Both the position numbers and the translations under genes were made by a program. The notes under the pieces were generated by a model. It saw only the letters and a list, made by a program, of their open reading frames with translations, had not been told where the DNA came from and did not search any database. From a virus, in IMG/VR virus record IMGVR_UViG_3300042879_004946, positions 1 to 64,000 of that record: DNA of 64,000 nt. The stretch is one strand, 5' to 3'. Within the stretch, counting starts at the first letter, position 1. Each line of letters starts with the position of its first letter. Positions 40,177 through 48,273 of the stretch are shown here, piece by piece.

Positions 40177-40779
40177 ATGATAAATTTTGTAAACGAATTC
40201 ATTTATTTTGATGGTAAAAGAATACCCAATAGAGATGATGTGAAATCGGCTTCTAACAGCACCACAGATCCAATATTTAACCCTGAAGATGGTGAACAAT
40301 TAAAAAATGCAACAGCCCAACAACGTCAACAAGGGTATCGAGGGTATTATTCATTGGTACCGATGCCAGCCGTTAAAACACCTTTAGCTGATGATAGTTA
40401 TCCGACAATGGTTTCCTATATGGATGATGAGAAAAATATTAGGAATTTTAATAAAAACAAATTAAAAAACTTTAAAGCCAAAAGAAGAATTAAAGAAGTC
40501 GCAAAAAATAAAATAGACAATATGATTGAAGATATTGTTAATAAAAAAATAGCGAAAGATATTTTAAATGTTAGAAAAAACGGCATTCCAGATATTGATG
40601 TTGTTAGTGAAGAAAACCCGATTTTAGTTAGGAAATTAAAAAATTTAGTTGATATTGTTGATTTGAACCAGGCGACAGGTGAACAAAAAGGCGTTATTTT
40701 AAATTTTTTAATCAATAACATCGGCACTGTTGATATTCCTGTAGAATATAAAGAAGAAATTGTAAAAAAATTAAAATAA
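40177..40779 (+). CDS. Hypothetical protein, late small-gene cluster
   Basis: This 200-residue soluble protein starts MINFVNEFIYFDGKRIPNRDDV. Its N-terminal half has few helices and a QQRQQGYRGYYSL segment (about 47-60). The C-terminal half (about 85-200) is helical and strongly basic (KNKLKNFKAKRRIKEVAKN), ending in a short ordered-looking domain. It has no recognisable family. The stop is directly followed by the ATG of the next gene at 40780. Tight packing suggests one late transcript covering virion components. Confidence 0.5.
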   Translation: MINFVNEFIYFDGKRIPNRDDVKSASNSTTDPIFNPEDGEQLKNATAQQRQQGYRGYYSLVPMPAVKTPLADDSYPTMVSYMDDEKNIRNFNKNKLKNFKAKRRIKEVAKNKIDNMIEDIVNKKIAKDILNVRKNGIPDIDVVSEENPILVRKLKNLVDIVDLNQATGEQKGVILNFLINNIGTVDIPVEYKEEIVKKLK

Positions 40780-41316
40780 ATGGCAAATTCACAGTTACAA
40801 GGGCATTATTGGGATTTACCTGAAGAATTACAAAATCATTTAAAAAGAATTATGCGAGCCTATAAAGGCGAGGAAAACGTAGAAGGATATCAAAGGTTAA
40901 AAAATTTAATTTCAAATTCAAAAATCAGTTATGAAGAATTAAAAAGAATTAAAAATTTTTTCGATACACAACCACATAATACTGATTATATGGATGATAA
41001 AAAACAAACAACACCTTTTATTTTAAATGGTGGTTTAAAAATGAAAAGTTGGGTAAATAGCACCTTAAATAACGCTAGAAGTTCTATAAACGCAAACAAA
41101 AAAATAAAAACAAATACTGGTATGGTTGGTAGTCATTATAAAAATGATGACATGTCGTTTAACACAAAGGTAAAAACCGACGATGTTAAAATTAAAACCT
41201 CACACCAAAAAAGTATTTCTGAATCTCAACATATTTATGAGATAGAAAAGATGGAAAACATCATAAATATTTTTAATAAAAACAAAGAATTATGCCACAA
41301 ATCGCACCAATCCTAA
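40780..41316 (+). CDS. Hypothetical protein
   Basis: This 178-residue protein starts MANSQLQGHYWDLPEELQNHLKRIM. The N-terminal helical part (about 10-70) carries the motif GHYWDLPEELQNHLKR, which looks like a protein-protein interaction segment. The rest is basic and probably flexible (NANKKIKTNTGMVG). It overlaps the start of the 41292-41633 gene by 25 bases in another frame. The family is not recognised. The same cluster contains other virion-like small proteins. Confidence 0.5.
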   Translation: MANSQLQGHYWDLPEELQNHLKRIMRAYKGEENVEGYQRLKNLISNSKISYEELKRIKNFFDTQPHNTDYMDDKKQTTPFILNGGLKMKSWVNSTLNNARSSINANKKIKTNTGMVGSHYKNDDMSFNTKVKTDDVKIKTSHQKSISESQHIYEIEKMENIINIFNKNKELCHKSHQS

Positions 41317-41633
41317 CAGATGCAGCTAGTGTTCAAAGCTTTGGACCTGGTGGTATTTTAAATCAATTACCTGGTTTAAAACAAACAGCAGACGCTGAAA
41401 GATTAACATTAACCACAATAAATGAATATAAAAATTTAGCGGGTAACCAATATGGGTCGACACACCCAAATGCTTTAAGTGATAACGACGAAAAAGGTCG
41501 TGGTGACGCAAATAACCAAGTAGGTACCATTATTGATATTCAAACGCAACAATTTTTAACATATAGTTCTGGTAACAAATACGAACCAGGAGCGGGTTAC
41601 AACAACTTTAACTATCCACAACAATATTGGTAA
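41292..41633 (+). CDS. Hypothetical virion-type protein
   Basis: A 113-residue protein without clear secondary structure, rich in Gln, Asn, Gly and Tyr. It starts MPQIAPILTDAASVQSFGPGG and ends NNFNYPQQYW. The composition resembles small accessory baseplate or fibre proteins, but no family can be named. It begins inside the previous gene by 25 bases and ends 2 bases before the next ATG (41636). Confidence 0.5.
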   Translation: MPQIAPILTDAASVQSFGPGGILNQLPGLKQTADAERLTLTTINEYKNLAGNQYGSTHPNALSDNDEKGRGDANNQVGTIIDIQTQQFLTYSSGNKYEPGAGYNNFNYPQQYW

Positions 41634-41635
41634 TA

Positions 41636-42016
41636 ATGAAGCTTTACTCTATTCTAAATGAACTTATTTTAGAAGCAGCTTCAGATACTGAGGTTAGTGA
41701 TGCTATTGTTAAACACAACAGGGTTAAAATAAGATATGAGGAACCAGATGGTCGATATAGTACTCGTTATTTGGAATCTTATGTTTTAGGGCTTTCTAAA
41801 GCCGGTAATCCAATTGTAAGAGCATATCAATACGCTGGTGACACTAACACAGAAATAGGCTGGAAAACATTTAGATTAGATAGAATAATGGATTGGGAGG
41901 AAATGAACGAAAGGCCATTTACAAACCCAATTTCAGATAGAATAAGTGGGATACCAAAATATAATCGTTTTGGTGACCGTAGTATGATAAGTATAAATAA
42001 ACAAGCAAGATTTTAA
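41636..42016 (+). CDS. WYL-like domain protein with (I/L)xE N-terminus
   Basis: This 126-residue protein starts MKLYSILNELILEAASDTE, with possible cleavage sites LNE and ILE. It is followed by a compact beta domain (about 20-95): HNRVKIRYEEPDGRYSTRYLE, then GNPIVRAYQYAGDTN and WKTFRLDRIMDWE. The order I-x-Y...R...P...N..LRAY...G.....R.FRLDRI is that of a WYL (Sm-like barrel) domain. WYL domains usually sense ligands in CRISPR or defence regulators such as WYL1; here the domain stands alone and may be packaged. ATG 41636 is preferred over a TTG at 41627. Confidence 0.6.
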   Translation: MKLYSILNELILEAASDTEVSDAIVKHNRVKIRYEEPDGRYSTRYLESYVLGLSKAGNPIVRAYQYAGDTNTEIGWKTFRLDRIMDWEEMNERPFTNPISDRISGIPKYNRFGDRSMISINKQARF

Positions 42017-42017
42017 A

Positions 42018-42656
42018 ATGGATCCTAAATTATTAGCAATTCTCAAGAAGGCAAAAGCAATTGATAAAGCCGCAGAAAAGTTTGATACCGGTGCGGTAAA
42101 AAGATCACAAACACCTGGTTTAACAAATGATAGAAATGTAATGTCTGAAAGTTACTCCGACTATAACACGTCGATAAACGAAAGCGTTGAAGTAGGCAGT
42201 GAAATGTACCGAGAAAAAGTACAAAGTTCCAAATTACCTGCAGCAATTCAAAAAGCGATGTTAGAAAATCCAATACCACAATTAAACCCAATGAGTGATA
42301 TTGACGATGAAGCTATTAGAGAATTACGTGGCGTTGCCCCAGTTAAAGAATCGGTTAGAAAACCTGTTTACAGTGAAGACGACGAAATTGATATGTTTGC
42401 ACAACCAACAAAAAAACCAGAAATTAAAAAAAGAAAAATGGTAACTGAAAATTTTGAAACAAGTTCAGTTAATGTTGATGAAGCACATTTAAGAAAATTA
42501 ATTGCGTCGGAAATTTCAAAAGCTTTACCTAAAATAATTGAGAATTATTTTGAATCTAGGTTGGTTAAAGAAAATGTTCAGTTTAAAGCTGGCAATACAA
42601 TTTTTTCTGGAAATGTTATGCCAATGCCTAATATAAAAAAAAGGAATAACAATTAA
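42018..42656 (+). CDS. Hypothetical virion-type protein
   Basis: This 212-residue, charged, mostly disordered protein has a helical N-terminus (MDPKLLAILKKAKAIDKAAEKF). Several SE/NE/KE-type motifs follow, including NVMSES (about 43-48) and SINESVEVG (about 55-63). A C-terminal helix LRKLIASEISKALPKIIENYFES (about 157-179) resembles the tags found at the N-termini of the packaged-protein group, but lies near the C-terminus. It may be a capsid or scaffold accessory protein; no family is recognised. Confidence 0.5.
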   Translation: MDPKLLAILKKAKAIDKAAEKFDTGAVKRSQTPGLTNDRNVMSESYSDYNTSINESVEVGSEMYREKVQSSKLPAAIQKAMLENPIPQLNPMSDIDDEAIRELRGVAPVKESVRKPVYSEDDEIDMFAQPTKKPEIKKRKMVTENFETSSVNVDEAHLRKLIASEISKALPKIIENYFESRLVKENVQFKAGNTIFSGNVMPMPNIKKRNNN

Positions 42657-42672
42657 ATAAAAAAAAGAAACT

Positions 42673-42732
42673 ATGACAACAAAAGGCTGTGGTTGCAAAG
42701 GTAACAAAGGAACCCCAAAAGGTAAAAAATAA
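42673..42732 (+). CDS. Possible 19-residue Cys/Lys/Gly peptide
   Basis: ATG 42673 opens a 19-residue frame reading MTTKGCGCKGNKGTPKGKK, followed by TAA and then a terminator. The A-rich leader (AAATAAAAAAAAGAAACT) resembles those of real genes here, and the CxC with six Lys suggests a metal- or nucleic-acid-binding peptide. At this length coding potential is uncertain, but it lies in the same transcript as 42018-42656, and the frame fills the gap to the terminator exactly. Confidence 0.4.
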   Translation: MTTKGCGCKGNKGTPKGKK

Positions 42733-42748
42733 CCTTTACAAAAAAGAA

Positions 42749-42777
42749 AAAAACCCCACTATTATGTGGGGTTTTTT
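42749..42777 (+). terminator. Rho-independent terminator ending the 40-42.7 kb operon
   Basis: CCCCAC (42754-42759) pairs with GTGGGG (42766-42771), with six T afterwards and A-runs before. It separates the virion-type genes from the glycosyltransferase island. Confidence 0.8.
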
Positions 42778-42804
42778 ATTGCATTAAAATTAAATAAAAT
42801 ATAT

Positions 42805-44124
42805 ATGAAAGATAAAATTAAAGTATTAGTTATTTGTTCAGACCGTTCAGGTGTGGCAAAGTTTAGGTCGTTAGATCCACATTTAAGATTACAAGAAATG
42901 TATCCAGATGATTTTTTTGTGGATATTATAACAGCAGGTATTGATAGTATTAACTGGGATGATGATAACTATTTAAAGAGTTTTCATATTGTTCATTTTC
43001 ATAGAACAATAACCGACAATGTTAATGGGCAATTACAACCAGTTTACGGTGAAAATGCAAAAAGAATTTTTAATAAATTTAAAAAATTTGGCATAATTTC
43101 AGTTATGGATATTGATGATTACTGGATGCCATCACCTGATCACCCTGCATACGTAATGTTAAAACAAGCAAAATTAGATGAACTCATTAAAAGTAATTTT
43201 CCGTTAGTTGATTATGTCACAACAACAACTAAAATTTTTGCAGATGAAATTAGAAAATACAATAAAAACGTTATTGTTATTCCAAATGCTATAAACCCAG
43301 AGGAACCACAATTTCAAAAAAAATTGGTCACAAGTGATAAAAAATTTCGTATTGGTTGGTTAGGTGGTAGTTCACATTTAGAAGATTTGCGTTTAATAAA
43401 ACAAGGTTTAAATGTTTGGATGGCGTCTGAAGAAGCTAAAGATACACAATTGGTTTTATGTGGTTTTGATACTCGTGGTAGCATGACCGAAAATAACCCG
43501 CAGACTGGAGAACAAAAAACCAGAAAAATCTTACCACATGAAAGTGTTTGGGCTCGTTATGAAGAACTTTTTACCGATGATTATAAAATATTGAGTCCAG
43601 AGTATAAAAAACATCTTTTAAAATATTCACAAGAAGATGATTTTAAAGACATTAATGAACCTTATCGTCGTGTTTGGACAAAACCAATTACAACATATGC
43701 TTCTAATTACAATTCTTTTGAGATTTCTTTAGCTCCTTTAAAAGAACATATGTTTAATAAAGTAAAATCACAATTAAAAGTTATTGAGGCTGGATTCCAT
43801 AAAAAGGCTTTAATCGCTCAAAATTACGGGCCTTATACTATTGATTTGGTAAATGTTATGGAGTTTGGTGGCAAAATTAACGAAAAAGGTAATGCAATTT
43901 TAATTGATTCTGGAAAAAATCACAGTGATTGGTTAAAAGCAATTAAATTATTACACAGAAACCCACAGCTTATTGAAATAATGGGAGAAAATTTATATCT
44001 TTGTGTCAAGGAAAAATATCATATTGATGTGACCACAAAAACAAGGTCAGATTTTTATTCCGAAATTGTAAAAAGAAATCAAAAAGAAACACAAGAACTA
44101 ATAACCGAAAGCAATGCAATTTAA
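42805..44124 (+). CDS. GT-B fold glycosyltransferase (GT4-like)
   Basis: This 439-residue protein starts at ATG 42805 (MKDKIKVLVICSDRSGVAKF); an upstream extension would start inside the terminator. It has an N-terminal Rossmann-like domain with HFHRTI and MDIDDYW (about residues 69-74 and 103-109), the linker VIPNAINPEE (about 164-173), then KFRIGWLGGSSHLEDL (about 183-198), the donor-domain start typical of GT4. SQLKVIEAGFHKKALIAQN (about 333-351) matches the C-terminal E-containing nucleotide-sugar site. It opens the sugar island and overlaps the exonuclease gene at 44114 by 11 bases. Confidence 0.75.
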   Translation: MKDKIKVLVICSDRSGVAKFRSLDPHLRLQEMYPDDFFVDIITAGIDSINWDDDNYLKSFHIVHFHRTITDNVNGQLQPVYGENAKRIFNKFKKFGIISVMDIDDYWMPSPDHPAYVMLKQAKLDELIKSNFPLVDYVTTTTKIFADEIRKYNKNVIVIPNAINPEEPQFQKKLVTSDKKFRIGWLGGSSHLEDLRLIKQGLNVWMASEEAKDTQLVLCGFDTRGSMTENNPQTGEQKTRKILPHESVWARYEELFTDDYKILSPEYKKHLLKYSQEDDFKDINEPYRRVWTKPITTYASNYNSFEISLAPLKEHMFNKVKSQLKVIEAGFHKKALIAQNYGPYTIDLVNVMEFGGKINEKGNAILIDSGKNHSDWLKAIKLLHRNPQLIEIMGENLYLCVKEKYHIDVTTKTRSDFYSEIVKRNQKETQELITESNAI

Positions 44125-44821
44125 CATCGAAAAACTACTATTTTTTGACATCGAAAGTGTAAGTCAATACGAATTTCTTAAAGATTTGCCTGAAGAAGAT
44201 TATAAACAATGGTTATCTTATTATGATAACTTTAGAGAAAGAGTGACCGATGAAAATCGAATCACTAAAAAAATGGCTGAAGAAGAAGTTAAGCAAGAAG
44301 TTTATAGACAAACTGCGGCATTCTTCCCTGAATTTGGTAAGGTCGCCTGTATTTCTATGGCCTTTGTAACTAAAGACGGTAAAGTTAAATTTGAATCTTT
44401 TTGTGGTCAAGATGAAGTTGAAATCTTAATGAACACTCGTAAAATTTTTGACAAGGTAGAAACTTTAGGTTTTGAACTTTGTGGTCAAAATATTAAAAAT
44501 TTTGATATCCCATTTTTAGCGAAAAGATACGTTATTAACGGGTTAAAACCACCAAAGTTGTTTCCAAACCACAACACTAAACCTTGGGAGTTAAAAGTTG
44601 TCGATACCAGAGACGTTTGGAATTTTGGCGGTAAGAGCATTGGTTCTTTGGATTTGATATGTAGTGTTTTAAAAGTTGATTCTCCTAAAAACGGTGAAGT
44701 TAAGGGTGATAGTGTGACTACTAATTTTTGGGAAGGTAAATACGAAGAAATTAAAACTTATTGTCAAAAAGACGTTAAAGCTTTAGTAGATATTATAACA
44801 AAATTTAATAATTTAAAATGA
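44114..44821 (+). CDS. PolB-type 3'-5' exonuclease domain protein (DNA_pol_B_exo2-like)
   Basis: This 235-residue RNase H-fold exonuclease has LLFFDIESVSQ (D12, E14) as motif I. GQNIKNFDIPFLAKR (about 123-137, with D131) is motif II. TYCQKDVKALVDI (about 216-228, with YxxxD) is motif III. These correspond to DEDD family residues. It resembles standalone exonucleases related to the proofreading domain of family B polymerases. It probably works in repair or replication, alongside the dUTPase that starts 4 bases before its end. Confidence 0.8.
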   Translation: MQFNIEKLLFFDIESVSQYEFLKDLPEEDYKQWLSYYDNFRERVTDENRITKKMAEEEVKQEVYRQTAAFFPEFGKVACISMAFVTKDGKVKFESFCGQDEVEILMNTRKIFDKVETLGFELCGQNIKNFDIPFLAKRYVINGLKPPKLFPNHNTKPWELKVVDTRDVWNFGGKSIGSLDLICSVLKVDSPKNGEVKGDSVTTNFWEGKYEEIKTYCQKDVKALVDIITKFNNLK

Positions 44822-45414
44822 AAAGTGATTTAGAAAATTATATTAAAGAATTAGTTCACAGAAAAAAATTAGGTTTAATTTCAAATGACGAAATCACGGA
44901 ATTAGACAGGCTCTTAAATGTAACAAAAAATATGGAATCATCTTTTAAATCTGAAAATGTTGATTGGGGTAAATTACAAATAAAATTTGTAAATCTATCT
45001 GACAACCCTGATCCTATTTGGGCTAAAGAAGGTGATTCTGGTTTTGATTTAAGAGCTAACGAAAGTGGCATATTAAAACCGTTGGAAAGAATGTTAATTT
45101 CTACTGGGTTGTTTTTTGAAATACCTAAAGGATATGATATCGAAGTAAAATCTAGAAGTGGTTTAGCTTTTAAACATGGTATAGGTGTTTTAACTGGTAC
45201 TATAGACCAAAATTACAGAGGTGAAGTAAAAGTACTATTATTTAATATTAGTAATGAAAATTTTGAATTTAAAAAAGGTGATAGAATTGCACAAGCTATT
45301 GTTAGAAATAGAATAAGTGACGATTTTGGTGCCTTAATTAAATTACAAGAGCTAAATCAACTTTCAGAAACTGAACGTGGTTCAGGTGGCTTTGGATCAA
45401 CTGGTAAAAATTAA
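44818..45414 (+). CDS. dut: dUTPase (dUTP diphosphatase)
   Basis: This 198-residue trimeric-type dUTPase has all five motifs: I DSGFDLRA (73-80), II RSGLA (113-117), III GTIDQNYRGEVKV (127-139), IV KGDRIAQAIV (153-162) and V RGSGGFGSTG (187-196). An additional 45-residue N-terminal helix-rich extension precedes the core and has no clear function. The reaction is dUTP to dUMP plus pyrophosphate, which prevents uracil incorporation and feeds dTMP synthesis. It overlaps the exonuclease gene by 4 bases. Confidence 0.93.
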   Translation: MKSDLENYIKELVHRKKLGLISNDEITELDRLLNVTKNMESSFKSENVDWGKLQIKFVNLSDNPDPIWAKEGDSGFDLRANESGILKPLERMLISTGLFFEIPKGYDIEVKSRSGLAFKHGIGVLTGTIDQNYRGEVKVLLFNISNENFEFKKGDRIAQAIVRNRISDDFGALIKLQELNQLSETERGSGGFGSTGKN

Positions 45415-45418
45415 TATT

Positions 45419-45724
45419 ATGTCACATTATAGGCCACTACCCGATTACTTAACAATTAAAGCATCAACAATAGATGGCCTTGGTTTGTTTACTAATGTAG
45501 ATATCGACGCTAATTTTGTAATCGGTATTACACATGTTTTAGACAGTCGTTTTGAAGACCACTACATTAGAACACCACTAGGTGGTTTTTTTAACCACTC
45601 AGAAACACCAAATTGTGAAGTTATTTATGATAATGATTTTATAAAATTAAAAACAATTAAGAATATTAAAGCCGGTGAAGAACTAACCTCAAAGTATACA
45701 CTGTATAACCCAATAAAAGAATAA
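45419..45724 (+). CDS. Minimal SET-domain protein (putative protein lysine methyltransferase)
   Basis: This 101-residue protein starts MSHYRPLPDYLTIKAS at ATG 45419. It has the SET motifs in order: STIDGLGLFTN (16-26), GGFFNHSETPNC (55-66, the NHS/PN site for SAM binding) and IKAGEELTSKYTLY (83-96, GEEL and the C-terminal Tyr). It is close to the minimal size for a SET domain and has no pre- or post-SET. The substrate is unknown. Host or phage proteins could be methylated, or it may be a non-catalytic binder. It sits between dUTPase and a lipoprotein gene. Confidence 0.75.
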   Translation: MSHYRPLPDYLTIKASTIDGLGLFTNVDIDANFVIGITHVLDSRFEDHYIRTPLGGFFNHSETPNCEVIYDNDFIKLKTIKNIKAGEELTSKYTLYNPIKE

Positions 45725-45728
45725 AAAT

Positions 45729-45965
45729 ATGAAAATAAAATTAATTGTTATTGTTTTTTCACTTTTTTTGTTGTTAACATCTTGTTTTTCTTTAACGGAT
45801 GTGCCAACGAACAATCTTTATCCTTACCATTATTATAGGCCAAATTGGTATTCGCCTTACTGGTACTCACCTTACTGGCCAAATAATAACTATTACTATT
45901 TAGACCAATACGGTTGGCAATATAGAACTTACCCCAGAGCCTGGAGACACCCTAGAAGAAGATAA
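45729..45965 (+). CDS. Small Tyr/Trp/Pro-rich lipoprotein
   Basis: This 78-residue protein has a lipoprotein signal: a charged n-region (MKIKL), a hydrophobic h-region (IVIVFSLFLLL) and the lipobox LTSC with the lipidated Cys at residue 19. The mature part is short and rich in aromatic residues and proline (YHYYRPNWYSPYWYSPYWPN), ending in an arginine patch (HPRRR). After export and lipidation it should sit in a membrane. Phage lipoproteins of this size can block superinfection at the cell surface, but that is inference. No family match is certain. Confidence 0.65.
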   Translation: MKIKLIVIVFSLFLLLTSCFSLTDVPTNNLYPYHYYRPNWYSPYWYSPYWPNNNYYYLDQYGWQYRTYPRAWRHPRRR

Positions 45966-45969
45966 AATT

Positions 45970-46461
45970 ATGTCAGTAGTAGCAGTAAAAGTTGAAAAAA
46001 ATAAAATTGTAATTGGTGCTGATTCAGTGCTTATAAATGGTTATACACAAGAAAAAGATAAAATGGCAAAACTGTTCCAAAATGAATGGTTAATTTGCGG
46101 TGATGTCGGTGAGGCCCAAGAAGGTGCTCTTTTTCAAATATTTTCAAAAACAAGAAAACCCAGAGAGGCTTCGGTTGAAGCGGTGACAGAATATCTTTTT
46201 GATTTTTTTTCCTGGAAAAGAGAAAAAACTGATGCCGATAAATTAGAAAATAGTTACATTATTATTTTTAATAAAAAGGTTTTTCTAATTGAAGGTTTTT
46301 ACGTTAAGGAAGTTACGGATTATGCGGCTATTGGTGCTGGGATGGATTTTGCTCTTGCAGCTCTATATCTAGGTTCCTCAGTAAAAGACGCGATTAAAGC
46401 TGCTTGCCATTTATCAATTTTATGTGAAGAACCTGTTAATATTATTACTGTTGAAATTTAA
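45970..46461 (+). CDS. HslV/proteasome-beta-like Ntn-hydrolase
   Basis: This 163-residue protein aligns by eye with HslV. After removal of Met the N-terminus reads SVVAVKVEKNKIVIGAD. Serine 1, D17 and K33 fall on the HslV numbering of the nucleophile Thr1, D17 and K33. The C-terminal AIGAGMDFALAALYLG (about 113-128) parallels AIGSGGNYALAAA of HslV. Using Ser rather than Thr as nucleophile is the main departure. A self-compartmentalising peptidase is inferred; no HslU-like ATPase is seen nearby. It is the first of two small genes before the GT2 gene. Confidence 0.7.
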   Translation: MSVVAVKVEKNKIVIGADSVLINGYTQEKDKMAKLFQNEWLICGDVGEAQEGALFQIFSKTRKPREASVEAVTEYLFDFFSWKREKTDADKLENSYIIIFNKKVFLIEGFYVKEVTDYAAIGAGMDFALAALYLGSSVKDAIKAACHLSILCEEPVNIITVEI

Positions 46462-46473
46462 AAAATAAAAAAT

Positions 46474-46647
46474 ATGGAAAATTTATACGATTATTATTTT
46501 CACTACAACACTTACACAAAAGAGTGGAATGCTTTTTTAAGAACCGAAAATTCAAAATATCTGAATGGTGAAGCCAAAATTTATAGTGACGAAGATATTA
46601 ATAATTTGATTAAAAAAATCAAAGAAGTAGAAAAAGTAGAATCTTAA
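46474..46647 (+). CDS. Small conserved-looking hypothetical protein (57 aa)
   Basis: ATG 46474 opens a 57-residue frame: MENLYDYYFHYNTYTKEWNA with an acidic, helical C-terminus (EDINNLIKKIKEVEKVES). It ends in TAATG overlap with the next gene (46647), strong evidence that it is real and co-translated. Small proteins with a LYDYYFHYN...WNAF pattern occur in other phages of Bacteroidetes, as I recall; their function is unknown. Confidence 0.65.
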   Translation: MENLYDYYFHYNTYTKEWNAFLRTENSKYLNGEAKIYSDEDINNLIKKIKEVEKVES

Positions 46648-48233
46648 TGGTAAGTGTTGTTTACTCAACTAGGAAACCCAATAAAGAGTTTCAAGAGTAC
46701 ATTAAAAAAACCATTGGTTTAAAAGATTTTGAAATCTATGAAATTGTTAACAATGGTCAAAAATCTTTAACCCAATGTTATAATGAAGGGTTAGATAATA
46801 CCAAAAATAACATTGTTGTTTTTTGTCACGATGATATTCTTTTAAAAGAAGGTTGGGGTAAAAAAATTATAAAACATTTTCAAAATACTGATTATGGTAT
46901 TTTGGGGATGGCAGGAACTACCGACATGGCAGAAACAGGTCGTTGGTGGGAAGATCAATCAAAAATGGTTGGCATTGTTTCTCATTCTCACCAAGGAAAA
47001 ACCTGGGAAAATAGGTATTCTGAAAATTTTGGTGATGATATTATTGAAACAGTGATTCTTGATGGTTTATTTTTTGTTGCCCATAAAGACAGAATTAAAA
47101 AAAGATTTGATGAATCATTTAAAGGTTTTCATCTTTATGATGTTGATTTTACGTTTAATAACCATTTAAATGGTGTTAAAGTTGGGGTTATGTTTGATAT
47201 TAAGATAACCCATAAATCAATTGGGATGACCAACGAAGAGTGGGAAAAAAACCGTGAACAGTTTGTCCAAAAATATAAGGGTAAACTTCCCTATAAAATT
47301 AAACCTGAATTAAGGTATGAAACTAAATTTAAAGCTTTAAAAGAATACCCTAAGTTATCCATTATAATCCCAACCAAAGGTAACATAGATTTAGTTAAAC
47401 AATGTGTTGACTCACTTTATAAACAAGGTGGATATATTGGTATGGCAATGAGAACTATTATTGCTGACACTGGCTCAACACCTGAAGAATTAGCTGAGTT
47501 AAAAGATTATGTAGATGGGTTACAGTTTAAGTCGGATCAACATTACTGGGTTAAAATAGTTGAATACGACTTTTATAATTTTGCAGTTATTAACAATGAT
47601 GTGGTAGAAAACCATATTGAAAAAGATACAGAAGTTTTATTGTTCTGCAATAATGATATCAAAGTCGTTAACAATGCCATCAACTTAATGGTGGGTACTT
47701 ATCTTAAAAACAAAAAAACAGTTGGTACTATTGGTGCTCGTTTACATTTTGGTGACAATACGGTACAACATTCAGGTATTAGAGTTTTTTTAAATCAAGA
47801 ACCAAATGGTATGTATCGAATAATGTTAACACACAAAGGTTTAAAAAGTTATTATTCTTTCTATGGTGACAATAGAAAAATATTTGGTAATACTGGTGCG
47901 TTTTTAATGATTAACAAAGAATTATTTTTAAAAATTGGCGGCTTTAATACGAACTATAGAGAATGTTTTGAAGATGTCGAATTAAATATTCAATGTTTAA
48001 ACCATAATAAAGAAAATATTTTTTGTGGTGATGCAGTTTGTTATCACTATGAAAGTCAAACCAGAAACAAAGATGAAAAAAAGGCCAGAAGAGAATATGA
48101 AGATTATTCAAGACTATTAATCCCTTTTGTTGTTAATAATAAAAAAACTTATCATTATTTTGATAATATTGATGCCAAAAATTTAGATCACATTATTAAA
48201 ATATCAGATGAGTTAAAACAATTTTTAAGATAG
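46647..48233 (+). CDS. Two-domain GT2-type glycosyltransferase
   Basis: This 528-residue protein contains two GT-A modules. The first (about 1-190) has VVYSTRKPN, NNIVVFCHDDILL and FHLYDVDFTFN. The second (about 230-480) has LSIIIPTKGNIDLVKQCVDSL, LFCNNDIKVVN (an NxDx nucleotide-sugar site) and GGFNTNYRECFEDVELNIQC. Tandem GT2 domains are usual for enzymes that build alternating sugar repeats. Acceptor and sugar are unknown. It lies in the sugar island and is translationally coupled to the small upstream gene. Confidence 0.75.
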   Translation: MVSVVYSTRKPNKEFQEYIKKTIGLKDFEIYEIVNNGQKSLTQCYNEGLDNTKNNIVVFCHDDILLKEGWGKKIIKHFQNTDYGILGMAGTTDMAETGRWWEDQSKMVGIVSHSHQGKTWENRYSENFGDDIIETVILDGLFFVAHKDRIKKRFDESFKGFHLYDVDFTFNNHLNGVKVGVMFDIKITHKSIGMTNEEWEKNREQFVQKYKGKLPYKIKPELRYETKFKALKEYPKLSIIIPTKGNIDLVKQCVDSLYKQGGYIGMAMRTIIADTGSTPEELAELKDYVDGLQFKSDQHYWVKIVEYDFYNFAVINNDVVENHIEKDTEVLLFCNNDIKVVNNAINLMVGTYLKNKKTVGTIGARLHFGDNTVQHSGIRVFLNQEPNGMYRIMLTHKGLKSYYSFYGDNRKIFGNTGAFLMINKELFLKIGGFNTNYRECFEDVELNIQCLNHNKENIFCGDAVCYHYESQTRNKDEKKARREYEDYSRLLIPFVVNNKKTYHYFDNIDAKNLDHIIKISDELKQFLR

Positions 48234-48273
48234 AATAAATTTACATTTTTAAAAAAAAAATTAATTTTAAATT

